Assembly (NCBI GenBank): GCA_036924285.1 | Contig: JAYKYS010000002.1 | Location: 47,073,501 to 47,137,500, forward strand | From: Asterella californica | Lineage: Eukaryota; Streptophyta; Marchantiopsida; Marchantiales; Aytoniaceae | Direction of reading: 5' to 3' | DNA length: 64,000 nucleotides | In this document: piece by piece, positions 12,101 through 22,110 of the stretch | Numbering within the stretch: the first letter of the stretch is position 1 | How the letters are laid out: each line of letters opens with the position of its first letter | Position numbers and translations under genes: made by a program | Notes under the pieces: generated by a model | Told to the model about the DNA's origin: nothing | What the model saw: the letters and a program-made list of their open reading frames with translations, nothing else | Database searches by the model: none

Positions 12101-14478
12101 GTTTGGACCTAAGTTCTACGTAGCAGACATAGTAGTGAGCACTGCTATATGTCAGAATCATAGGGAATAGCAGTTTCCGAATGAACGGCAGTCCTTGAGT
12201 AAGGGTGCAACATATACAGTGTAAGAGCGAAGAATGGTCTTACAGAGAGACAAGCAGGACCAGTGTGGGATGTCAGATCCTGTTTCACGGGGCCTCCATT
12301 CCTGAATTCATTACTCGGTGTGATCATCCAGAATCCAATCATATCATCCTTGGACATCCATCCATGGACCTTGTTGTCCTTGTTGTCACAGGAGTACTGG
12401 TACTTGTCGTCTACCTACATAAGATAAACATGAGTGTCCTCTGTGAGATTGTAATGAAGCTCCAAATTAGAGTTACCTAGCAGGTACGTACGTAGTACTG
12501 GTGGAAGAAACTCATGTACTGTACATCCTGCAGATGTCCGCCTCCTAAACGAACATTACGGAACAGAAAGAAGAAGCACATATTAGGGAGTACTGTTTGA
12601 ACACCTCTCCCTTTAAAGAAGGATCAATGGGGTTGGTAAGAAGATGGGCTTCTTTAAAAGCAAGCTGTTCGCTTCGCTCTGCGGATAGATCATCAGGATA
12701 AGGCATCAGCTTGAGCTTCTTGTCGTCCAGTGCCATGTATCTGAATCTGGAATCAAGTCCGGATCTACGCATGTCAGTTATTTACGCTGGAACTGCTTAA
12801 TCAGTTCATCCTGCAAACTCTGCAATGGTGTAACGTCAGGGGTGATAATGCTGTATTATGCTGCAGAAAAGAAAGGAGCACGTAAACACATCCATGATTT
12901 ATCAAACGCACTTGTCTTTACGAAGCATGAAAACGATTCGAGTTTGATTTAGGTTGAAGTCGCGCCATCCTGAAGGTCGGTCATATATCCCGTACGAATA
13001 AAAACCAGACGATCCCCGAACCATGACAAACCTGCAGAAAATATCGATACTTTACATTAAGATGAATATGTGGTTTGCATATGCATTTTTTATAGCAGTT
13101 AATCTAGAGTTCTCTTCTCCCAGTCCTGGCTCAGGTCCTTAATGCTTCTTTGGCAACCATATTCTCCGTACTATCAGTCTCTCCTTGTGTCAACCGATTC
13201 TGAAGCATTTTGTTATAATTTCCAGGAGTGAGGTGCTCCAAGCTTAGTACTCTCAAGTGTTCGAACAGACTTTCTGGGGCTCAGGTACGTCAACGGAGCA
13301 GGAATATAATATGAGCTTGCAACGGTTCAGAAATTTGAATCTCCAAGTACCTTTTGTCTATAGTAAGTGGCACCGAGGGTGGTGTACGAGTGGAATCAAA
13401 TGGTCGGAGGAAAGATAATTCAACTCGGCTGCTGTCCGCAAAAACCACCCTGAATTCAGCTCCAAATGGTCTGCACAATGCACTTCAGAATCTTAGCAAT
13501 CTTCAAATTCTTCAGAAACTGCACAATGTCATAAACCTAATTAAGACTGCAGAGAGCAACAGTTACTGAGATTAAGTAAGTATTACGTCCGGATGTAGAG
13601 TGATACTTGTAAGCTCCTCCTCTAGTTGTAAAAGTTTTGGGTCTTAAGAGCAGTTTTTTATTAGTTAGAAAACAGTGCATTAAACAGGAATTAAACAGGA
13701 CTCTTAGAAAAACTCATAACTCATCAGTAACACAATTTCCGAGTTGAATGGAAATGACAATTTATGCCATAGCTAGCTATAGAGATATGATCTTACACAG
13801 TGAAGATGTCCGCTGCGTCGGTCTCACTCCAGTTCATATCCCAGTACCTAGAAGAAGTTTAATTTGTAGCAGAGTATGTAGTCAGAGTGAACTTGAAGTC
13901 AAGGAATCCAATTTATCAGTCTGACGTGAATGAATTAATCTGAATCAGATTCAGTCTTCTTCCTACACGTGTTATACGTAATAGAACTTTGAATTAGCTA
14001 AATAAGGAAATATACCCTCGGCTGTTTTCGTCATCATCAGTCGATAATAGGTTGTCAATTCCTCCATAGCTGATGCCAGTGACGAGTCCTGCAGGTTTGG
14101 ATATGGTGACTTTAACAGTACCATTATCGAGGGATACCTGAACAATGAAGAAAATCCAATTGATTATACAGAAGATCAGGATCAGGGTCTACTTTGTAAG
14201 GAAAAAGATCCTTCTTATCCTACGTACATACCCTTAAACTTGATCATGCCTTACACTAGTCATGATCAAGTTTCTCTGACGGAAGGAAGGATAATGCATG
14301 AGAATCCAATTAAGGATATATATAGAATGGAAGAGCAGTTTTGTCTTTCTACTTCAGCTCTTAAGACTGCACCTCACGATCACTCAGTGGCAACCATTTC
14401 TTACGAAAACAAATGAAGTCCATACAGCTGCAGTACCTTGCTGCCTTGATCGGTGAAGACGACTGGGGACGAAGACAT
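9152..14478 (-). CDS. Rhamnogalacturonate lyase (PL4), 16 exons
   Basis: It cleaves the rhamnogalacturonan-I backbone of pectin by beta-elimination. The exons (minus, 5' to 3') are 14478-14437, 14137-14016, 13847-13797, 13470-13351, 13031-12912, 12746-12605, 12414-12244, 12062-11907, 11750-11644, 11404-11314, 11169-11025, 10490-10340, 10101-9985, 9717-9588 and 9385-9152. An optional 36-nt exon at 12525-12490 makes 16. All junctions are GT-AG and all phases match, giving 632 aa (644 with the small exon). That is normal for plant family members. Order of domains: N-terminal beta-sandwich catalytic part (DNG-VKVT, GSSGFYSYGIYD, FRYMALDD, EFRNGGPVKQDLTSH, SAHYAG, NGEAWKKVFGPVF), a fibronectin-III-like part (GYQFWTQAD to GWVPGVVGDYY), and a carbohydrate-binding jelly roll (GPTVWEIG, IPDPDPKYVN, DWFFAQV, TTWQIKF, FGRDNAIARHG, GLMYDYLRLE). 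The start at 14478 gives no signal peptide. The frame stays open upstream to a Met at 14592. Confidence 0.95.
12490..12525 (-). other. Possible in-frame 36-nt microexon of the lyase gene
   Basis: Between the exons ending GAG|GT (12605) and starting AG|GTAGACGAC (12414) lies a 36-nt piece bounded by CTGCAG and GTACGT. It keeps phase 0 and would add 12 residues (DVQYMSFFHQYY). Plant relatives I know go straight from KGE to VDDKYQYS, so this may be skipped, alternative or spurious. Confidence 0.4.
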
Positions 14479-14592
14479 CTTGCTCCGATAGATCTGACTC
14501 TTCCAATTCCTAATCAGAGGAAACAGAGATTGGTTACTACTGAATGGAGACATATGCATGCATATGGCAGCACTCATTATCATTGGCCGCAA

Positions 14593-17500
14593 GGAACTTC
14601 CGATCGCGAGTTCAGATAGTTATTGTATGTCACAGTATTGATTACTAAAGAGATATTTCACAAGAAGACCATCCTTCATGAGAACCACTGAAGACAATTT
14701 TCTGTTCTATACCCGCATAGAATAGAAGTATCTCCTAGCGGATGAGCTGCTCATGTCGAGAAGTACTTGAGATCGGCCAGATCCTAGTACTCAGATATAA
14801 CGTTACAAGTAACAACGTTTTGAAACTGACCCTTCGAACTCGGATGACTATTAGACCGTAACTGATAGTATAGGAAAAGTTCAAGGTCTAAACATTTTGT
14901 CGACAAGAATGAAGAGCAGGAGTCATAGTGCTTTCACAATAATTCTCCATCTGGAATAGCTCAGGACGAAATGAAATGCTTCCCCACTATATAACCAGTA
15001 GAGTGGACTTACCTAGGCCTCCAGAATGAGGATTCAAGCTTTGGTGTCGATATCCAGTCCGATGTTTAGATATTCTATATGGATTGTGTGGTTGAAATCT
15101 GTTGAATTTGCAGCACTAAGAATTCAACATCTGTCAGAATGAACTCCTAAAATCCATAGAGATCATGCAGACCTTGCATATGCATCTAATCATGTGGGTA
15201 CTGCAAATGATCGTTTTAAGCAAGCAGTGGAAAAGAACAATCAAGCACAAGTGCAACAAGAACAGCTTTCATTCGAAATTCTCGAATATGGATATGCTAC
15301 TGCTGGCTTACTTATCGATCAAGAAAACTACTCACAGTAGTTTATTATGCCTCCAATCACATTATAATAGGATACCAGTCCTTACTAGCTACCACTGCGA
15401 CGTGAAGGAACTGAACGCCAAAATCGATCAGAAACATGGATCTGGACTCACTGACTGCGTAGCTACGAGAAGAAGAAACAGGTCAGTGATTATGGTTGCG
15501 CCAAGTTTAGTTTATATAGTGTAAGGTAACCGTTCGGGGTTTCTTCTTGCATACAGAAGTTGCAGGACACGAGAATGGAGTGCATGGAAAGAATGAATAT
15601 TTTTCTGTTCACGGTACTTGCTTACCTCACTCGTACTCCTTCTTACAGATGGACCATCTTAACTCAACCAGTACTTTACTCCCTTCTGCCGCAAACAACT
15701 GTCAGCAATATGCATTCTCTGCAGTCTAGACCTGAAAATTATTGAAAATGCTGGTCAATCTACAATTCTAATCTGAGAGCCCTCTCTGTACATGTTTACT
15801 ATTCTGATCATGAAAATTTATCTCTGGAGAACACTGTAGCTAATATTAAGTAAATCCTCTACTCCTGAGAACGAGAGCCTATGTACCTAGCCTGCTGCTA
15901 GTATACGTATCTCTGTATATTAGATTGATTGTAGTATTAAGTTCTCCAAAAATTTCCATTTTCTCCTCAACAACTCAACTGAAAGCCTGTAAGTAGAGCA
16001 ACAGGATGCACTGAGATTTGGTCTCCCCACGCCAGATTCACCATATCTCCTGTCATATCTCCTGAATGCACCATTTTGCCTCAGAAAGGTGCTAGACTCA
16101 TGAGACTTTCACAGAACGAGGCTTTTTCGAGTGTCGAAGAAACCTGATTCGTCATTGAGCTAGGATAGTAGGGGTTCTGATGATCATAGGAATAATTAAG
16201 ACCTGTGCAGGGAGAACGTCTACTTAGTCAAACATTCCGCAATTCACCTTTTAGTACAAATTGGATTCATATTTTGAACACCATTACAGTAGTCAGACGT
16301 CGATATTGCCGACGAAAATTTTGGCCGAAAGAGGCAATCTTCTAATTCGAACTAAGGCTTCTATACTCAAACGTCTTGGGTCAATCACCGCTATTTACTT
16401 CTGACGATTTGTCTATCGAGTGCCCTTGTAGAGTATGTACAGTGTGGTTTTCCTTTCGCTGTCGTGCTGGTGCAAGACATGCATGCAACACTGTATTTGA
16501 CTTCATAGACTAGCAAAAGGTGGGCCTAAAATGCTGAAATCTTCTCTTCTACAGAACGTGATACAGCGTTTTAGATCTAGAGCGCGCACTAACTGTGGCG
16601 AAACATGTGATGCTTGACTAAGTTATTCTGTTGAAAAGAGTGTCATGCGTTTCAACGTTCAATGACACAAGCTACGGTGATTATTCCTGGGTGAGAAGCT
16701 AGAAGATTTATTAAATGCATTTCTTCACCTCTACTTACAAACTGTCTTGTATATATAAAACGTCAGTGTGTACGTAGCCATGATGGTGGACCTGTCCAGA
16801 TACCTCGAGTTCCAAATTCCCTCACTGGACTGCTGATTTTCACGTGTTCTTAGCAGATATTACTCGTCCTCATGAAGGCATGCATTGGTTGCCAATTGAT
16901 CGTATCGTCGAGCATTACTTGATGGCTACTCGTGTGGCCATGATGACAATGTGAACTGCTATAGCTTAGCTTGTGATCATTTGATGGCCGATTGACGTGT
17001 GCTTGTCCTGTTCATTCAGTTGTACCCTCTGTACTTCACATCTCGTGCATGAGAATATTCTTCACGTGTAAGGTCTGTTGGACTAGCTTCTGTCATCGAT
17101 ATCTGAAAGAGCATTCATTTTTAAGTTGTCTAACGACTGCTTCTGTTTCTTAAATGGTACAATTTCCTGACTTTCCTCCAGTGTGCATGCGCGAGATATC
17201 CACTGCACAGAAACCAAGATTTCTATGAACCTGAGTCTCAAGACTATGTAAATGGTTCGAAATCGACATGACATTGTACGCTGTTCAGTTTCTATGCTGA
17301 TTAACTATAGCTACTACATCTGAGGTTTATCTTTGCAGGAATTCAAAAACAACACAATAATTATATATCATTCACGTGCACGTGATGTGGCTGGTTCACC
17401 TTTCTCAAGCTGAGAATCTTTGAACGTGAAAAATTAGATTATCTCAGCTTGAGTACTAGCTATAGCATTCCGGCCGATTCTTAACAGATAACTGGAACAA

Positions 17501-18240
17501 GAACTAGCTTTGCTTTCCTAACAGATACCCATATGCATGCCATGGCCATTGTGTCTTGATGTAAAATCTACCCCACTGTTAAGCAGTGTTAACCCGAAAC
17601 GCAACCCTATGTTTACGCTATTATATTTTGTAAACATGTGCAAGTTGAGCTTGTAGCATGACATACAGTTACTGTGCTGGTTCCTGTTAAGTCTGAACGG
17701 GCAAGACGTAAGCACGCTATTCACTACGGAATCCATTACGTTGCATCGGTCTTTTTCTCATGAAAAAGCAGAAAAATTTTTACATTTAGTGACGTCAGAA
17801 GCAGAATTTCAACATATTGAATACTTGTCCACTTACGAAGAATCTTTATCAACATGGAGTTTTATATCTTACACATAATTCATCGTTTTCAGTAGCCACG
17901 TAAAAAATTGTAAAGTCTGATGAATAATGCATTGGCAAGTCACATGAATTATTCTTGAGTAGTCATTAACTTTTTAAACGACATTGAGAATAATCAGGTA
18001 TTATGTTTACAATCTGTACAAAACTCGAATGTGATGAAATAAAACTGAACTCTTGTTTATGTTCATGATAGTGAATTTCATTTCCAAAAAATATTTTTCA
18101 CTTTTAAATTGTTATAGGTCATGTTTATGTGACAGTGTCATCTAAAATTTTATTATTCATGAGATCATTTTTCTTTATACATCATGTCAGAAATTATATT
18201 CGTCACTATTTACACCATGTAACTTTTTTAAATGATGTCA
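14593..18240. other. Upstream side of the lyase gene; no recognised gene
   Basis: About 3.6 kb with only short open frames. It would contain the lyase promoter and any 5' untranslated exon. A double G-box palindrome TCACGTGCACGTGA lies at 17372-17385. A perfect 12-bp inverted repeat (CTCAAGCTGAGA 17404-17415; TCTCAGCTTGAG 17442-17453) follows 18 bp later. Nothing else was identified. Confidence 0.5.
17372..17385. promoter_or_regulatory. Tandem G-box palindrome
   Basis: TCACGTGCACGTGA contains two adjoining CACGTG motifs, the core bound by plant bZIP and bHLH factors. It is 2.9 kb upstream of the lyase start, so a regulatory role is only a possibility. Confidence 0.35.
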
Positions 18241-19856
18241 TTTGTCTTTCATACAGAGTTCAACTTTTTGTTTCTCTGCAGATTGTTTTTTTCTCAGAGC
18301 ACATAACCATTTGTAAGTATAAAACATCTTCTTAGTACTATATCAGTTACTTTATGGCAGTCTTCTAAGAAAGAGACATAACAAACGTTTTCTCTTTCCG
18401 GACATTGTCATTGATGTGTCAGTCTCTGATTCATCATGATTGCAGGACAGAAAGCATCTCCTTTTATTTCGATATCATCAAAATTGTTTAAACCAATTAC
18501 TAATGCTAAAAGTCATGAATGAAAAATATATAACAGTTTTGTGGATATAATAGTATTATAAATATTTTCATATATACATGTATTGTATAGTTGGTTAGAG
18601 CGTGTTGATATTAATTGTCTAGCATATGATTTAATAATATACATTTTCATCATAAATATTCATTAGGTTATTAACGCATTTAATGAAGTTCGAACTAGAT
18701 AGGAGCTTTACAATGAACTTGAATGAAGTAAATTTGAATTCATTATCTCCTGAGCACGTGAGAAAGGAGATGATGATCGTTCCATGCACATAGTAAAGTT
18801 ACCGTTCACCATAGCAAGTAATAGTGGTGCAACGGGAATGATCTGTCTGATCTCCGTATTCAGATTGAAGTACTTCAGATCTGAGATATAGAAACAACGG
18901 ATTATCTATTAAACAAAGATCACAGACACAACGATAGAGTGTTTTATATATCCAGTTGCTGGGTGAGCAACACCGTGCATAACTATTGTTGTATATTGTG
19001 TGATTGATGCAAGTGATCAAATGTAATGCATGTTATCTAGCGTAAAGAAGTGTTGTCGTGTACACCATATCGGTATGTTAAGGACAAAGAGACAATTGGC
19101 ACCATCATAGGATCGTTTTAGTGCAAACTCTAATCTTCTGTTTGAAATCACGGAGCCATTCCCACACAGAACCTCGTTCAAAATTAGTTTTTGGATTTTG
19201 CTGCACTTCCAAACTGCTTTTTCGTTGACAGTGTTTGTAGTTCAATCAGTAATTTAAAATCTCTTCCTTGAGGCAGTCAAATTCTCTTCTTGCAATGTAC
19301 TAGTAACTGAAAGCGTACCAGTGAGTTATCTTGAAACGTTTGAATCTTCCTATGTCTTGTCTTTATGTTTCTAACATTTCTTTCTCATCAGGTTAGACCT
19401 CCAAAACTCTCAAATCTTGAACGCAGTGCGAACTTTACATTGCGGACGTTAATCTCGATTCCCTCGAGGTTATTGTGAATACAATTTTGTAAAGCTTGGA
19501 TGAGCAAAGTTTTGCAGTTGGGAGTTAACTAAACTCATCAAGCTTAGGTCAATGTCCAACTAGAGACTCAAGTGCAATTACACCCTTGTTGAATAAATTC
19601 CTTGTTACCTAAACCTTTATATCATTGCAGAATATTAACAAACAATTTAAACTTCATCCTCGATTGTATGACGTCACATACACCTTTAGTCGAAACTCTT
19701 CGTGCACATGTACACCATACCAAAACCCCTCTTGTTTCTAATGTAAGTCACTAAGAATTTCAATATGTACTTGAAGTTTACAATTAACAAATGTACTCGA
19801 GATATCATTGTTGGTAGCGCAACAGGTTCGGGTCCTTATCGTCATATCGTGTAAAA

Positions 19857-19897
19857 CTAGTTGCTTGAAGAACAAAGAATGTGCAGTAAGCAACTAG
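19857..19897. repeat. 10-bp perfect inverted repeat
   Basis: CTAGTTGCTT (19857-19866) and AAGCAACTAG (19888-19897) with a 21-base loop, in the spacer of the inverted-repeat element. Confidence 0.85.
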
Positions 19898-20370
19898 CCC
19901 TTTCTTTGGATTCAAATATTGTGTCGCGGGTATGTTCAATCCTGCACAAAATACTCAATCAAGCTTGTGACAGAAATTGTGTATCAAGTGAAGCAACCGA
20001 ACAGAATGACTCGCGTATCATCACACAATATACAACACTAGTTACGCATCGCTCACCCAACAATTGGATCAAAAAATACTCATCTCTACGTATGAGATCT
20101 TCATTTTGTTTCACAGAGGCAACTGTGTATCAAGTGCAGCAAACCAAACAAAATGACTCACATGTCATCACAAGTATACAACACTACTTACGCATTGCTC
20201 ACCCAACAACTGGATCGATAAAACACTCCATCTTTTGTTTGAGATCTTCATTTTGTTCCGCAAAATCGATAATGCGTTCTTTCTATACCTCAGTTCTGAA
20301 GTACTTCAATTTTTGGATACAGAGGTCAGATTGGTTTTTCCAATTGCCCCACCACTATTACCTGCAATGA
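19861..20370 (+). CDS. Unidentified 169-codon open frame inside the inverted-repeat element
   Basis: The frame opens with a TTG codon, and the first ATG is about 6 codons in. It covers two direct-repeat units of about 130-145 bp (near 19970-20110 and 20115-20250) and runs into the right arm. The repeated protein blocks read CVSSEATEQNDSRIIT and VYQVQQTKQNDSHVIT, followed by R-AHP/RSPNNW segments. I recognise no family, and the repeat structure alone could explain the length. I list it because it is the longest open frame in the element. It is probably not a gene. Confidence 0.2.
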   Translation: MLEEQRMCSKQLALSLDSNIVSRVCSILHKILNQACDRNCVSSEATEQNDSRIITQYTTLVTHRSPNNWIKKYSSLRMRSSFCFTEATVYQVQQTKQNDSHVITSIQHYLRIAHPTTGSIKHSIFCLRSSFCSAKSIMRSFYTSVLKYFNFWIQRSDWFFQLPHHYYLQ

Positions 20371-21603
20371 TGAACTGAACTTTACTATGTGTATGGAACA
20401 ATCACCACCTCATTTCGCACATGCTCGAGAGATAAAAAATTTGAATTAACTTCATTCAAGTTCATTGTAAAGCTCTTATCTATTTCGAACTTCATTAAGT
20501 GCGTTAATAACTTAATGATTATTTATGGTGAAACTTCACATTATTAAAGCGCCTGCTCTACAATTGATACCAACACTCTCAAAACAACTACATGTATATA
20601 CAAATAAATATAGAATGTGATTATATCCACAAAATTGATATATATCTTTCATTCTTGACTTGGTATCAGTTTCTTGGTTTAAATAATTTTGATGATATCA
20701 AAATAAAGAAAGATGTTTTCAGTCCTACAATCATGGTGAATCAAAAATTGACATCTCAGTTGCATTGTCCGGAAAGAAAAAAAAAGTTATTATATTTCTT
20801 TTTTAGAAAACTCATAAAATAAATAATCTAGTACTAAGAAAATATTTCATATCTACAAATGATTATATGCTTTGAAAAAAAACACTGAATAGAGAAGAAT
20901 ACAAGTTTATTTATATGAATCTTTATCTTTCGATGAAACAAAAGATAAGTGACTATTTTCATCCACGGCAAAGCAATTAAGATGAGTAAAGTTAAAGTAT
21001 TGTGTAGTTCTCAAAACACGGAAAGTTTCGGTACTGAGACTCTTAAACAGATTAAGGACACACGTGCACGAGCATGCATGGAAATAGTAAGTGGCACGTG
21101 AATGCAGTAAGACGATTCGAGGAGAACATTCTGAACCGCGTCAGATTCTCTGGTACGAAAGTAACATCACGTTAGAGTACTACAGTTCTCGATAGTCAAG
21201 CTAGGTCTATGTAAACACTACTTCCAGAATCTGAACAACAGCCAAGAGAACGACCGGTACGTACTGCCATGATCACTGCTCTTAAACAATTGCAATATAA
21301 TGGAGTCTTCCACATTAGGGTCGTGGTTTGACTCGAGATGCCTAGTTTATACCGATCTGAAAGAAGCCGCCGACTTTGACCTTGGACCGAAATGGTTTCA
21401 AACCCTTGTGTCTGCTTCCGGTCTGAGTCTCATGATCAGACAAGATTTGTCTCCAACTGAGGTTCAGTGCTAACATGTTCAGTGGACTGGAATGGCATTC
21501 AAATGCAGTGCTGAGTTTCTTGACCACCGGAGTCAAAATCACTGCAGGCATAAGAATACACGGCTGCCTTGCATGCTTGCTCATCTTCATGCTCACAGGA
21601 CAG

Positions 21604-21640
21604 TATATAAAAGACCTTGCATGAATGTTCAGATAATCCG
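21604..21640 (+). promoter_or_regulatory. Conserved core promoter of small-protein copy 2
   Basis: A TATA box (TATATAA at 21604-21610) is followed by AGACCTTGCATGAATGTTC. About 50 bp upstream is an ACGGCTGCCTTGCATGC block containing an RY-like TGCATGC. The same order is seen at 40540-40620 and, on the minus strand, at 26630-26715. Position and conservation fit a pol II core promoter with a start near the CATGAA segment. Confidence 0.6.
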
Positions 21641-21835
21641 CATCTGAAAATTGCTCAGACGTTCCTACCGCATTTTGATAGTCTAGAAATCTCGTATAAC
21701 CCGTGTTTGAAAGTTCGTGATCTGCTTACAAATCTAGTCAAGCCTACGTTGATCCAAAATTGCGATTTGAAACCACGTGCAAAGGAGGCCTACGGTTTCA
21801 CGAGAAAGTAAAGGCTCACAGTTCTCCCGGTAATC

Positions 21836-22036
21836 GCTGATTACAATAATGTCCTTGGCGATGATGATTCTCCTCCGTGGCTGACTGCTTCTCAAGAAAA
21901 CGAGGAGCCAAAAGAGTCCATTACAGAACGTGGTGTTGGGATGGCAGTAAATGACATTCGTGTACACGGCTTTGATATGCAGCTGCTTGTAACGAATATG
22001 TCACTTGGGAAGCGTGGGCATTTTTCACGTGGATGA
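21836..22036 (+). pseudogene. Small 'DDD-PPWLTAS' protein, copy 2, start codon lost
   Basis: From 21836 the frame reads ADYNNVLGDDDSPPWLTASQ, then an acidic stretch, GMAVNDIRVHGF, LLVTNMSLG and a final FSRG before TGA at 22034-22036. The codon where copies 1 and 3 have ATG is ATC here, and no in-frame ATG lies between it and an upstream stop (21809-21811). Either this copy is dead, or translation starts differently or through splicing. Apart from the start, the frame is fully open and close to copy 4. The upstream promoter block is intact, so it may still be transcribed. Confidence 0.55.
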
Positions 22037-22110
22037 ACGTTAACTTTCTGTTTATCCTACCCGCTGCTTAATTCAACACCGCTAGGACTCGAGAACTCGG
22101 AGGATGATTT

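Larger units (their letters stand above)
18240..20925. mobile_element. Element with ~750-bp imperfect terminal inverted repeats
   Basis: The left arm (about 18240-19025) matches the reverse complement of the right arm (about 20140-20925) over nearly its whole length. Landmarks occur in mirror order: TTTCCGGACA-TG near 18400/20770, GATATCATCAAAATT near 18475/20690, TTTTGTGGATATAAT near 18537/20625, TTATTAACGCA-TTAATGAAGTTCGAA near 18670/20490, TTGAAGTACTTCAGA near 18867/20300, and GGGTGAGCAA near 18961/20200. By eye the arms are roughly 80% identical, with small gaps. About 1.1 kb separates them. The spacer has no transposase. Long inverted ends fit a foldback or Mutator-like non-autonomous element, or an inverted duplication. 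A target duplication was not found. Confidence 0.75.
21027..22110 (+). repeat. Duplicated small-protein unit, copy 2 (~1.1 kb)
   Basis: From about 21027 to 22110 this unit parallels 39969-41070. It shares AGAACATTCT-AACCGC, GTCGTGGTTTGACTCGAGA, GAAGCCGCCGA-TTGACCTTGGA, a TATA segment, the short reading frame and a downstream GACTCGAGAACTCGG(A/T)G block. Both copies are in the same orientation. Confidence 0.8.

Noticed and set aside
19825..19835. GGTTCGGGTCC, a strong pol III B-box match, as a second SINE or tRNA gene
   Set aside because: No A box at tRNA spacing, no cloverleaf, no A-rich tail and no target duplication were found.
21617..21811. Open frame MHECSDNP... upstream of small-protein copy 2, similar to one upstream of copy 3
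   Set aside because: It begins about where transcription should start and diverges by indels between copies. Best explained as conserved 5' untranslated sequence.
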